From Pseudomonas lini (GTDB taxonomy: Bacteria; Pseudomonadota; Gammaproteobacteria; Pseudomonadales; Pseudomonadaceae): DNA of 64,000 nt. The notes below the pieces were generated by a model. The model searched no databases. It saw nothing but the letters and a program-made list of their open reading frames with translations, and was not told the origin of the DNA. Position 1 is the first letter of the stretch. Each line of letters begins with the position of its first letter. A program made the position numbers and the translations under genes. Where the stretch lies: NCBI RefSeq assembly GCF_964063345.1, contig NZ_OZ061318.1:3844001-3908000 (forward strand), given 5' to 3'. This document shows, in pieces, positions 48,952-57,076 of the stretch.

Positions 48952-49584
48952 TTACTCGGTGCTGCCGAGGCCTTGCCAGTGTTTTAGGCCTATGAAGATG
49001 AAGCGCAACTGCTGCGTGATCTTCGCCTGCGGCGTCAAATGCTCGGGGAGCGCCTCGGCCGGGGGATCAATAATGTCCGGCAGGGTCGCGAACACGCTTT
49101 TAACGATCAGATCAGCCATGACACCCAACCCCGCGATGTCCAGATGCTGCAGTTTCGGCATCAGCGACAAGTCCGCCGCCAGGTCCGAGCTGATGTCTTC
49201 GCGCAAGCGGCCAATGGCCTGGCGCACCGGCAGCGAGCCGCCGTACTGTTCGCGGGCAAGAAACAGAAACTGCGAGCGATTGGCGGTGACCACGTCGAGA
49301 AAGATCCGCACCGAGGCGTCGATGATGCCGCCCATGACGAACTCGTTATGGCGCACCAGGCGGATGGTTTCACGGAAGGTCTGACCGACTTCGCTCACGA
49401 GCACCAGGCCCAATTCATCCATGTCGGCGAAATGCCGGTAGAAACCGGTGGGGACGATCCCGGCGGTTCGGCTCACTTCGCGCAGGCTCAGGCTGCCGAA
49501 TCCTCGGCCGCTTTCCATCAGGTGGCGGGCAGCGTCCATCAGGGCGTTGCGGGTCTGTTGTTTCTGTTCGGCGCGGGGCAGCAT
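48952..49584 (-). CDS. desT: TetR family regulator, DesT-like
   Basis: A 210-residue TetR regulator. The N-terminal helix-turn-helix is SLREVSRTAGIVPTGFYRHF. The MLPRAEQKQQTRNALMDAAR start and the location next to ureE are as for P. aeruginosa DesT (PA4890), which senses acyl-CoA saturation and represses a desaturase operon. The start at 49584 is chosen on that similarity. Unlike PAO1, no desaturase or oxidoreductase gene is adjacent here; a repeat-protein gene occupies the place. Confidence 0.75.
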   Translation of the reverse strand: MLPRAEQKQQTRNALMDAARHLMESGRGFGSLSLREVSRTAGIVPTGFYRHFADMDELGLVLVSEVGQTFRETIRLVRHNEFVMGGIIDASVRIFLDVVTANRSQFLFLAREQYGGSLPVRQAIGRLREDISSDLAADLSLMPKLQHLDIAGLGVMADLIVKSVFATLPDIIDPPAEALPEHLTPQAKITQQLRFIFIGLKHWQGLGSTE

Positions 49585-49690
49585 CGCAAGGGTGTTTTCT
49601 GGATAAGGACAGCGGCGCACTCTAGCAAATCGGCTTCGCTGGCGTCGAACGACTATCGGGAGATCACGCGGGGAAATGCAGCTTCTATAA

Positions 49691-49726
49691 AGTCAAAAGC
49701 CCAATCCGGGGATTGGGCTTTTTTTC
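49691..49726. terminator. Bidirectional-type terminator beside the repeat-protein gene
   Basis: AAAAGCCCAATCC / GGATTGGGCTTTT with a GG-G loop; seven T residues on the plus side and four on the minus side. It ends the minus-strand repeat-protein transcript before the DesT-like gene. Confidence 0.85.
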
Positions 49727-49741
49727 GGGGCCGCCATGGGC

Positions 49742-50254
49742 TTAGCTCACAGCGCTGTTGCGTTCGATTACACGGTCACCACCACCTTCAGCAAGGGTTT
49801 GGCCTTGTGGAGTGCGATCGGTGCCATCGGCAGCCAGGGTCTGGCCTTGTGGGGTGCGGTCGGTGCCATCGGCAGCCAGGGTCTGGCCTTGTGGAGTGCG
49901 GTCGGTGCCGTCGGCAGCCAGGGTTTGGCCTTGTGGGGTGCGGTCGGTGCCATCGGCAGCCAGGGTCTGGCCTTGTGGAGTGCGGTCGGTGCCATCGGCA
50001 GCCAGGGTTTGCCCTTGTGGGGTGCGATCCGAGCCATCTTGAGTGATCAGGCCTTTTTCTTTCAGGCGATCATTACCACCTTCGGCCAGGGTCTGACCTT
50101 GTGGTGTGCGGTCGGAACCCTCAGCGGCAACGGTTTGGCTGAACACCGAGTGGCTGTCTTTGGCTTGTGGAGTGGCTTGATCAGCGGCCGGCAAAGCAAA
50201 AGCGGTGCTGGCTAACATCGAGAGGGTCAGGCTAAGCAGTAGTTGGCGTTTCAT
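49742..50254 (-). CDS. Secreted protein of 14-residue tandem repeats
   Basis: A 170-residue exported protein. The signal peptide MKRQLLLSLTLSMLASTAFA precedes a short unique part, then a 14-residue repeat with core DRTPQGQTLAADGT. The core RTPQGQTLA occurs seven times; one unit is diverged (NDRLKEKGLITQDG) and a partial unit (GDRVIERN) ends the array. The repeat is hydrophilic, with no cysteine or aromatic residue, and looks disordered. The start at 50254 gives the signal peptide with a ribosome site (AAGGAGCAA) upstream. No function recognised. Confidence 0.8.
   Translation of the reverse strand: MKRQLLLSLTLSMLASTAFALPAADQATPQAKDSHSVFSQTVAAEGSDRTPQGQTLAEGGNDRLKEKGLITQDGSDRTPQGQTLAADGTDRTPQGQTLAADGTDRTPQGQTLAADGTDRTPQGQTLAADGTDRTPQGQTLAADGTDRTPQGQTLAEGGGDRVIERNSAVS
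49787..50036. repeat. 42-bp tandem repeat array with 84-bp higher-order period
   Basis: Six consecutive 42-bp units of the form CTTGTGGRGTGCGGTCGGTG... are nearly identical. The R position alternates A and G from unit to unit (GGAGTGCG, GGGGTGCG), so the array behaves as an 84-bp dimer, pointing to recent expansion by two-unit steps. The unit length is a multiple of three, which keeps all frames open. Confidence 0.85.
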
Positions 50255-50434
50255 GATGGGTTGCTCCTTGGGAGGGCGATAAAGTGGGTACGAGGGCAAT
50301 GCTACTCTCGATAAGTCGATATAAAAGTTCATAAACGCAATGGTAATAATCAACAGAATTGATTGTTTCGCCGAAAGGCTCTAGACCGGGCGTTTCCGGT
50401 GAGCGTTTTTGCCCTGAAGTGGGTATTTTCAACT

Positions 50435-50455
50435 CACTTTTGCCTCGCAAAAGTG
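50435..50455. promoter_or_regulatory. 21-bp perfect palindrome upstream of the asmA-like gene
   Basis: CACTTTTGC-CTC-GCAAAAGTG, 9-bp arms with a 3-base centre, lies in the 378-base non-coding gap between the divergent repeat-protein and AsmA genes. No T-run follows, so an operator is as likely as an RNA hairpin. Nothing else recognisable is seen in this gap. Confidence 0.4.
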
Positions 50456-50632
50456 CGGGGCGGGTAACGTCAAATGACTGGGGTGGGGGCGGACATTTGC
50501 GTCCATATGGCCTTTCGGTTAAACCTGCGGCGCATTTGTCAGTCGTAGATTTCATGGCAGGCCGGTTCTGGCCTAACGTTTCATCAGTGCGTCGCAGTCA
50601 GGGCGCTCAGTCGTATTCAGGAGCCCTGTGCA

Positions 50633-52708
50633 ATGACGCGCACTCGTAAAATTCTCGCCTGGACCTTCGCCAGCCTGATTGTCTTGCTAGCGGTATTGGT
50701 TCTGATCATCGCGTTCTTCGATTGGAACCGGATCAAACCGCCCCTGAACGCCAAAGTGTCCGAAGAACTGCATCGTCCGTTCGCCATCAATGGCAACCTT
50801 GCGGTGATCTGGCAGCGCGAGCCCGACGAGGGCGGCTGGCGGGCCTGGGTGCCGTGGCCGCATGTGGTGGCTGAAGATCTGAGCCTGGGCAACCCGGATT
50901 GGTCGAAGCAACCACAGATGGCCACCCTCAAACGCGTCGAGCTGCGCATTTCGCCGCTGGCCTTGCTGGCGCAGCGGGTGGTGATCCCGCGTATCGACCT
51001 GAGGGAACCCAATGCCGACCTGCAGCGTCTGGCCGACGGCCGCGCCAACTGGACGTTCAAGTTCGACCCCAAAGACCCGAACGCGGAGCCTTCGAACTGG
51101 GCGCTGGACATCGGTGCCATCGGCTTCGATAAGGGCCACGTCACGCTCGACGACCAGAAGCTGAAGACTCAGCTTGATCTGCTCATCGATCCGTTGGGCA
51201 AACCGATTCCATTCAGCGACATTGTTGGCGACAAAGCGGCAAAAAAAACGGTTGAAAAGGGTGGTTCGCCACAGGATTACGCCTTCGCGTTGAAGGTCAA
51301 AGGCCAATACCACGGTCAGAATCTGGCGGGCCAGGGCAAGACCGGCGGCTTGTTGGCTTTACAGGACGCCACCAAGCCGTTCCCGCTTCAGGCGCAAGCG
51401 AAGATCGCCGACACCAGCGTCGAGCTGGCCGGTACGCTCACCGATCCATTGAACCTCGGCGCCCTGGATTTGCGCTTGAAACTGGCCGGTGCCAGCCTCG
51501 GCAATCTGTATCCCCTGATCGGCGTGACGCTGCCGGATACTCCGCCTTACGCCACCGACGGGCATTTGATCGCCAAGCTGCATGAGCCGGGCGGGGCGGT
51601 ATATCGCTATGAGGGCTTCAACGGCAAGATCGGCGAGAGTGACATCCATGGCAACCTGACCTACGTTGCGAGCCAGCCGAGGCCCAAACTCAGCGGGGCG
51701 CTGGAGTCCAATCAACTGCTGTTTACCGACCTGGCCCCGCTGATCGGCGCCGACTCCAATACCAAGCAAAAGGACCGCGGCGGTGAAAGCAAGCAGCCGG
51801 CGGATAAGGTGCTGCCGGTCGAGGAATTCAAGACCGAGCGCTGGCGCGCGATGGACGCCGACGTTGAATTCACTGGCAAACGTATCGTCCACAGCGAAAA
51901 GCTGCCGTTCAATGATCTCTACACTCATTTGGTGCTGACCGATGGTGTACTCAGCCTCGAGCCCCTGCGTTTCGGCGTGGCTGGCGGCAATCTGGATGCG
52001 CAGATTCGTCTGAACGGGCGCACTGAGCCTTTAGAGGGCCAGGCCAAACTGACGGCGCGCAAGTTCAAGCTCAAGCAGCTGTTTCCCACCTTTGAAATCA
52101 TGAAAACCAGTTTCGGTGAGCTCAATGGCGACGCCGACCTGACCGGCCGGGGCAACTCGGTGGCCAAACTGCTGGGCACTGCCGACGGCAATCTGAAGAT
52201 GCTGATGAATGACGGCGCTATCAGTCGCGAGTTGATGGAGTTGGCGGGGCTCAACGTCGGTAACTATGTGGTCGGCAAGATCTTTGGCGACAAGGAAGTG
52301 AAGATCAACTGCGCGGCGGCCGATTTCGATATCAAGGCCGGTCTGGCGACCACGCGGCTATTCGTCTTCGATACCGAGAACGCGATCGTCTACGTCGACG
52401 GCACGGCGAACATGGCGACCGAGCAACTGGACCTGACCATCTCCCCGGAATCCAAGGGCTGGCGTTTGATTTCGCTGCGTTCGCCGCTGTATGTGCGGGG
52501 CAAGTTCATCAAGCCGGATGCGGGTGTGAAACCGGTGCCGTTGATGCTGCGCGGGGCCGGGATGGTTGCATTGGGTGTGATCGCCGCGCCGGCGGCGGGT
52601 TTGCTGGCGCTGATAGCGCCCAGCGCTGGAGAGCCGAATCAGTGTGCACCGTTGCTGGAGCAGATGAAGGCTGGGAAGGCGCCGGTGACGGTCAAGCCCA
52701 CCAAGTAA
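50633..52708 (+). CDS. AsmA family protein
   Basis: A 691-residue protein with one N-terminal membrane anchor (about residues 8-28) and a large periplasmic part with AsmA-like N- and C-terminal regions (NADLTGRGNSVAKLLGTADG, LDLTISPESKGWRLI). AsmA-like proteins are bridge-like lipid-transfer or outer-membrane-assembly factors. CAGGAG precedes the ATG. It appears monocistronic. Confidence 0.88.
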   Translation: MTRTRKILAWTFASLIVLLAVLVLIIAFFDWNRIKPPLNAKVSEELHRPFAINGNLAVIWQREPDEGGWRAWVPWPHVVAEDLSLGNPDWSKQPQMATLKRVELRISPLALLAQRVVIPRIDLREPNADLQRLADGRANWTFKFDPKDPNAEPSNWALDIGAIGFDKGHVTLDDQKLKTQLDLLIDPLGKPIPFSDIVGDKAAKKTVEKGGSPQDYAFALKVKGQYHGQNLAGQGKTGGLLALQDATKPFPLQAQAKIADTSVELAGTLTDPLNLGALDLRLKLAGASLGNLYPLIGVTLPDTPPYATDGHLIAKLHEPGGAVYRYEGFNGKIGESDIHGNLTYVASQPRPKLSGALESNQLLFTDLAPLIGADSNTKQKDRGGESKQPADKVLPVEEFKTERWRAMDADVEFTGKRIVHSEKLPFNDLYTHLVLTDGVLSLEPLRFGVAGGNLDAQIRLNGRTEPLEGQAKLTARKFKLKQLFPTFEIMKTSFGELNGDADLTGRGNSVAKLLGTADGNLKMLMNDGAISRELMELAGLNVGNYVVGKIFGDKEVKINCAAADFDIKAGLATTRLFVFDTENAIVYVDGTANMATEQLDLTISPESKGWRLISLRSPLYVRGKFIKPDAGVKPVPLMLRGAGMVALGVIAAPAAGLLALIAPSAGEPNQCAPLLEQMKAGKAPVTVKPTK

Positions 52709-52730
52709 CCTCCGGCGTCTGTAAAGACGC

Positions 52731-52824
52731 CATCGCGGGCAAGCCACGCTCCCACAGGGTTTGTGTCGTATGCCGACAATGGGCAAGACGCAAAACCTGT
52801 GGGAGCGTGGCTTGCCCGCGATGG
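52731..52824. repeat. REPIN with CACAAA-type spacer
   Basis: ATCGCGGGCAAGCCACGCTCC and GGGAGCGTGGCTTGCCCGCG inverted; spacer GGTTTGTGTCG ... GACGCAAAACC. The remaining ~85 bases to the LysR stop hold no gene that I can support. Confidence 0.92.
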
Positions 52825-52911
52825 CGGTTCGATAGTCGTTATAGATCTTTCAGAATATCGGCCATGTCATCGGCAGGCTCTACGTCTCAGGCCAGAATGT
52901 CTTCGATGCTC

Positions 52912-53853
52912 CTACATTGGAATGCGTTCCCCTGGAGTTGCCGCAGGCTGCGATCTTGGCAATAGACCAGACAATCGAGCCTCCTCCTGCAGCCACGCAA
53001 AAAACGCCCGCACCGGCTGATGCCGTTCACGGCCTGGTACACACAGTGCGCTGTATCCGGCCCCGTCGACCTGAATGTCCCCCCGATAAGGCCGTAGCAA
53101 GCCGCTGGCCACACTTTCCGACACCAGAATATTGCTCGCCAGCACCAGGCCTTGCCCGGCGATGGCCGCTTGCAAGGCGTAATGCTCTTCGTCGTATTCA
53201 CGCACCGCCGGTTGCGCGGCCAGCCAGGTTTCGCCGGACTGCGCGCACCAGGCCTCCCAGCCATGGGCGTACAGCTTGGAGTTGTGCCAGCGCACGCTGA
53301 TCAGGGTCGGTACCCGACTGGACGCCAGGGCCACTTGTTCAGGCGAGCCGTAGACCCCGAAGGACTCATCGAACAGGCACAGACCATACAGGTTCGGGTA
53401 ATCGTCAAGGCTGTAACGCACCACCAGATCGACGCTGGCGTCCTGATGCAGGTCGATGACTTCGCAGTGAGTGTCCAGGCGCAGGCTGATGCTCGGGTGG
53501 CGGGCATAAAACCGGCCGAGCCTTGGCACCAGCCAAAGGGCAGCGAAGGCGGCCGTGGTGGAAATCGTCAGGTTCGTGCCGCTGCGTTGCGGGCGCAAGG
53601 TATCGACGCTCTGCGCCACTTCCAGCAGGGCGCCGTGCAGGCTACGGAACAGCCGTTCGCCGCATTCGGTGAGCCGTACCTGCCGTGGCAGTCGTTCGAA
53701 TAGCGGCACGCCGAGCCAGTTTTCCAGGGAGCGGATCTGGTGCGAGACCGCCGTCGGCGTCACGGAGAGCTCTTCGGCGGCGGCCTTGAAACTCAACAGG
53801 CGCGAGGCGGATTCGAAGGCGCGCAGGGCGGTCAGCGGCAACGAAGCAAACAT
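52912..53853 (-). CDS. LysR-type regulator (GcvA-like), divergent from azoR
   Basis: A 313-residue LysR regulator: winged helix (LPLTALRAFESASRLLSFKA, LSVTPTAVSHQIRSLENWLG) and effector domain (TISTTAAFAALWLVPRLGRF). The N-terminus is of the GcvA-like type. GGAG lies seven bases before the ATG. It is divergent from the azoreductase/SMR pair with 122 bases between, so it is their likely regulator. Confidence 0.9.
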   Translation of the reverse strand: MFASLPLTALRAFESASRLLSFKAAAEELSVTPTAVSHQIRSLENWLGVPLFERLPRQVRLTECGERLFRSLHGALLEVAQSVDTLRPQRSGTNLTISTTAAFAALWLVPRLGRFYARHPSISLRLDTHCEVIDLHQDASVDLVVRYSLDDYPNLYGLCLFDESFGVYGSPEQVALASSRVPTLISVRWHNSKLYAHGWEAWCAQSGETWLAAQPAVREYDEEHYALQAAIAGQGLVLASNILVSESVASGLLRPYRGDIQVDGAGYSALCVPGRERHQPVRAFFAWLQEEARLSGLLPRSQPAATPGERIPM

Positions 53854-53975
53854 TTAAAACTCCATGGATGAAATAGATTCATCCAGACTGATTTTTGTTC
53901 ATTTGAAGACAGGCGGTTACGCGCTTCAAGCTGCAAGCACAAGCCGTTTCAGTTTAGCCCCTCAAGGAGATTCAG

Positions 53976-54614
53976 ATGAGCAGAATTCTTGCCATTCACG
54001 CCAGCCCCCGTGGCGACCGTTCACATTCGCGCCGTTTGGCCGAGGTGTTTCTTTGCGCCTGGCAGGTGCGCAACCCGCAGTCGCAACTGACCCGCCGTGA
54101 AGTCGGTCGGGCGTTGATTCCGGCCGTCAACGAAGCGTTTGTGGCGGCTGCTTTTCATCCGGAACCTGAGGCGCGACCGCTGTCGATGCAGGCCGACCTG
54201 GCACTCAGCGATGAATTGGTGGGGGAGTTGCTCGGCCATGATCTGTTGGTGATTTCCACACCGATGTACAACTTCAGCGTGCCCAGCGGTCTCAAGGCCT
54301 GGATCGATCAGATTGTGCGGCTCGGGCTAACGTTCAATCACACCCTGGACAACGGCGTCGCTCAGTACGAGCCGCTGGTGCGGGGCAAGAAGGCGTTGAT
54401 CGTCACCAGTCGCGGCGGTTTTGGTTTCGGCCCCGGCGGTGAACTTGAAGCGATGAACCATGCCGATCCGTTGCTGCGTACCGCTTTGGGCTTCATCGGC
54501 ATCACCGACGTCACCGTTGTTGCCGCCGAGGGCGAAGAGTCCGCCGAACGCACTTTCCAGGTGTCCGTGGCCGAGGCCGAGCAGCGTTTGCTGGCGCTGG
54601 CCAGGGAGTTCTAA
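53976..54614 (+). CDS. azoR: FMN-dependent NADH-azoreductase family protein
   Basis: A 212-residue flavodoxin-fold oxidoreductase. The FMN site [18 protein letters not shown] and the conserved [13 protein letters not shown] and LGFIGITDV match the AzoR family, which reduces azo dyes and quinones with NAD(P)H. CAAGGAG precedes the ATG. The stop TAA is directly followed by the ATG of the SMR gene, so the two form an operon, perhaps a detoxification pair. Confidence 0.9.
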   Translation: MSRILAIHASPRGDRSHSRRLAEVFLCAWQVRNPQSQLTRREVGRALIPAVNEAFVAAAFHPEPEARPLSMQADLALSDELVGELLGHDLLVISTPMYNFSVPSGLKAWIDQIVRLGLTFNHTLDNGVAQYEPLVRGKKALIVTSRGGFGFGPGGELEAMNHADPLLRTALGFIGITDVTVVAAEGEESAERTFQVSVAEAEQRLLALAREF

Positions 54615-54920
54615 ATGGCCTGGTTGTTCTTGCTGATCGCCGCCGGGTTTGAGGTCACCTTCGCCATGGGCATGAAGTACGCCGAAGGCTTCACCCGGCT
54701 CTGGCCGTCAGTATTGACAGTGGTGGCCGCGGTGGGCGGGATTTACTTCCTGACGCTGGCCCTGCGCGAATTACCGGTGAGCATCGCCTACCCGATCTGG
54801 ACCGCCATCGGTTCACTGGGCACGGTGTTTCTCGGCTTTGCGCTGCTGGGCGAAAGCCTGACCGCGCTCAAGCTGGTGTCGGTCGGGCTGATTGTGGCGG
54901 GCGTGGTGGGGTTGAAGTAA
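54615..54920 (+). CDS. SMR family efflux protein (SugE/Gdx-like)
   Basis: A 101-residue small multidrug resistance protein with four membrane segments and the essential E13 in AAGFEVTFAMGMKY. The GFTRLWPSVLTV segment is nearer the SugE/Gdx (guanidinium exporter) side than the EmrE side, but the tryptophan usual after the glutamate in Gdx is Phe here, so the substrate is uncertain. It begins at the base after the azoR stop codon. Confidence 0.88.
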   Translation: MAWLFLLIAAGFEVTFAMGMKYAEGFTRLWPSVLTVVAAVGGIYFLTLALRELPVSIAYPIWTAIGSLGTVFLGFALLGESLTALKLVSVGLIVAGVVGLK

Positions 54921-55026
54921 GCGATGTCATAGACTGGTCGTTGAGTTGTCATCTTGGGTGGCGATGCTTGGCTGAGGCCTTGCATCCGGCCTTGCTTCAT
55001 CTCACCGATCACAAGGATGTTCATCC

Positions 55027-55917
55027 ATGTCGCAAGGTTCCGCCACGCGTTACCCCTTGGTGCTGGTCCCGGGGATGCTCGGGTTTATCCGTCTGTTGCT
55101 CTATCCCTATTGGTACGGAATCATTTCGGCGCTGCGCCGGGATGGGGCGACCGTGATTGCGGTGCAAGTCTCGCCGCTCAACTCCAGCGAGGTGCGCGGC
55201 GAGCAATTGCTGGCGCGGATCGAGGAGATTCTGCGCGAAACCGGGGCCGAGAAGGTCAACCTGATCGGCCACAGCCAGGGCTCGCTGACCGCCCGTTATG
55301 CGGCGGCAAAACGCCCGGATCAAGTGGCTTCAGTGACCTCGGTGGCCGGGCCGAATCACGGCTCGGAGCTGGCGGACCATCTGCAGGAAAATTATCCAGC
55401 TGACAGCGCCAAGGGCCGGCTACTCAGCTTTTTACTGTGGCTGATCAGCGCGCTGATGTGCCTGCTGGAAGCCGGCTATCGCGGGCCGAGATTGCCAGTG
55501 GATATCCCGGCTTCGCACCAGTCGCTGACCACGGCGGGCGTGGCGCTGTTCAATCAGCGTTATCCACAGGGCCTGCCTGACACTTGGGGCGGGAACGGCC
55601 CGGAAGTGGTCAATGGCGTGCGGTATTACTCCTGGTCCGGAACCTTGCAGCCGGGCAAGACCGATCGCGGGTGCAACCTGTTCGACGGGACCAATCGCAG
55701 TTGCCGGTTGTTTGCCAGAACCTTCGTGCGTGAAGCGGGGCATTGCGACGGAATGGTCGGGCGTTACAGCTCGCATCTGGGGACGGTGATTGGTGATGAA
55801 TACCCGATGGATCACTTCGATATCGTCAACCAATCGCTTGGGCTGGTGGGCAAGGGGGCAGAACCGGTGCGGTTGTTTGTCGAGCATGCGGCGCGGTTGA
55901 AAGCAGCCGGTGTGTGA
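55027..55917 (+). CDS. Triacylglycerol lipase (family I type)
   Basis: A 296-residue alpha/beta-hydrolase of the Pseudomonas true-lipase family. The start LVLVPGMLGF gives the oxyanion region; the nucleophile is S83 in GHSQGS, with D241 (CDGMVGRYSS) and H263 (YPMDHFD) completing the triad, and a Cys pair near GCNLFDGTNRSCRL. There is no signal peptide and no adjacent foldase (lif) gene, unlike secreted LipA/LipC-type enzymes. Confidence 0.9.
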   Translation: MSQGSATRYPLVLVPGMLGFIRLLLYPYWYGIISALRRDGATVIAVQVSPLNSSEVRGEQLLARIEEILRETGAEKVNLIGHSQGSLTARYAAAKRPDQVASVTSVAGPNHGSELADHLQENYPADSAKGRLLSFLLWLISALMCLLEAGYRGPRLPVDIPASHQSLTTAGVALFNQRYPQGLPDTWGGNGPEVVNGVRYYSWSGTLQPGKTDRGCNLFDGTNRSCRLFARTFVREAGHCDGMVGRYSSHLGTVIGDEYPMDHFDIVNQSLGLVGKGAEPVRLFVEHAARLKAAGV

Positions 55918-55942
55918 ACGGCAGTTGGACCGCGTTATCGTT

Positions 55943-56086
55943 CATCGCGGGCAAGCCACGCTCCCACAGGTTTTGTGTCGGACGCCGGCAATGGGCACGA
56001 CGCCAAACCTGTGGAAAGTTTTGTGTCGGACGCCCGTAACAGGCACGACACAAAACCTGTGGGAGCGTGGCTTGCCCGCGAAGGCG
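55943..56086. repeat. REPIN with duplicated spacer
   Basis: ATCGCGGGCAAGCCACGCTCC and GGGAGCGTGGCTTGCCCGCG flank a spacer in which the block TTTTGTGTCGGACGCC...GGCACGAC...AAACCTGTGG occurs twice in tandem (about 55971-56013 and 56020-56061). It is longer than the other REPINs for that reason. Confidence 0.88.
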
Positions 56087-56091
56087 TCCGG

Positions 56092-56979
56092 TCAGGCAGC
56101 GCTGACCTTACGCCCCAGCACCATGATCCAGCGCTCCGACAAAATCACCCCACCCAACGTCAATACCCCACCCACCAGGTGATACAGCGCCAACTGCTCA
56201 TGCAGCACCACCGCCGCAATCAGCGCCGTAATCAACGGCAGCAAGTTGAAAAACAGCGTGGTCCGGCTCGGCCCGAGGCGCACCACGGCCTGCATCCACG
56301 CCAGTGGCGCAAGCATCGAGGCCAGCAGGCAGGCATAGAGCACCAGCGGAATGTTCTGCAGGGTCGGGCCGATTTTCGGTGAGACGAGGAACAGCGGAAA
56401 CAGCACCACCACCGCCACCAACACCTGCAAATACAACAACACCAGCGGCGGCAAACGCAGCTGCCATTTTTTCAGCAGGGTGCTGTAAATCGCATACGCC
56501 AGCGTGGCGATCAGCATCATCGCGTCACCCAGGTTCACCCCGTGTTCCAGCAACGCGCCAAGGCTGCCGGACGACACCACCACCAAAACCCCCGCAAACG
56601 ACAACACCGCGCCGGCCAGTGCGCCGGCGGTCAGGCGTTGGCCGAGGCTGACAATCGCCATGGCCAGCGACATCAACGGCATCAGCGACAAAATGATCCC
56701 CATGTTGGTGGCCGAAGTCAGTGTCGCGGCGAAGTAAGCCAGGCTCTGATAAACCGCCATGCCAAGCACGCCGAGGACGAAAATCCTGCCCAGGTTCGGG
56801 CGGATCAACGGCCAGTGGGCGACCACCGGTTTAAGCATGAACGGCGTGAACAGCAGTGCGGCCAGCAACCAGCGGTAGAAACCGATTTCGGCGGGAAAGA
56901 TCGCGCCGACCGCGAGTTTGTTGATCACGGTGTTGCCGGCCCAAATGAAAATGGCCAGCAGGGGATAAGCGTATTGCAT
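56092..56979 (-). CDS. EamA/DMT family transporter
   Basis: A 295-residue drug/metabolite transporter with ten membrane segments made of two EamA halves (AIFIWAGNTVINKLAVG; LATLAYAIYSTLLKKW). It probably exports an amino acid or other metabolite. It is divergent from an AraC-type regulator gene, and a strong inverted repeat lies between the two starts. Confidence 0.88.
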   Translation of the reverse strand: MQYAYPLLAIFIWAGNTVINKLAVGAIFPAEIGFYRWLLAALLFTPFMLKPVVAHWPLIRPNLGRIFVLGVLGMAVYQSLAYFAATLTSATNMGIILSLMPLMSLAMAIVSLGQRLTAGALAGAVLSFAGVLVVVSSGSLGALLEHGVNLGDAMMLIATLAYAIYSTLLKKWQLRLPPLVLLYLQVLVAVVVLFPLFLVSPKIGPTLQNIPLVLYACLLASMLAPLAWMQAVVRLGPSRTTLFFNLLPLITALIAAVVLHEQLALYHLVGGVLTLGGVILSERWIMVLGRKVSAA

Positions 56980-57018
56980 CGGGAAAAACCAGAACGTTAA
57001 TGAAGGGTGATTATCCGC

Positions 57019-57054
57019 TTGTCTGGATCAATGCCTATACTTCGATCCAGACAA
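57019..57054. promoter_or_regulatory. Operator-like inverted repeat between eamA-type and araC-type genes
   Basis: Perfect 11-bp arms TTGTCTGGATC (57019-57029) and GATCCAGACAA (57044-57054) separated by 14 bases. It lies 40 bases from the exporter start and 23 bases from the AraC start, the right place to control both. Confidence 0.65.
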
Positions 57055-57076
57055 CTTGCCTCTGATTCCGGACAGC

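Noticed and set aside
49736..50215. Plus-strand open frame of 159 codons over the repeat array (LALWGAVGAIGSQG repeats), and open frames in other phases
   Set aside because: The 42-bp unit is divisible by three, so all frames stay open together. Only the minus-strand frame has a ribosome site and signal peptide.
52826..52911. Short minus-strand C-terminus-like frames (ending DILA and ADILKDL) considered as gene remnants
   Set aside because: Only a dozen codons each, with no start or upstream coding continuity. Chance cannot be excluded.
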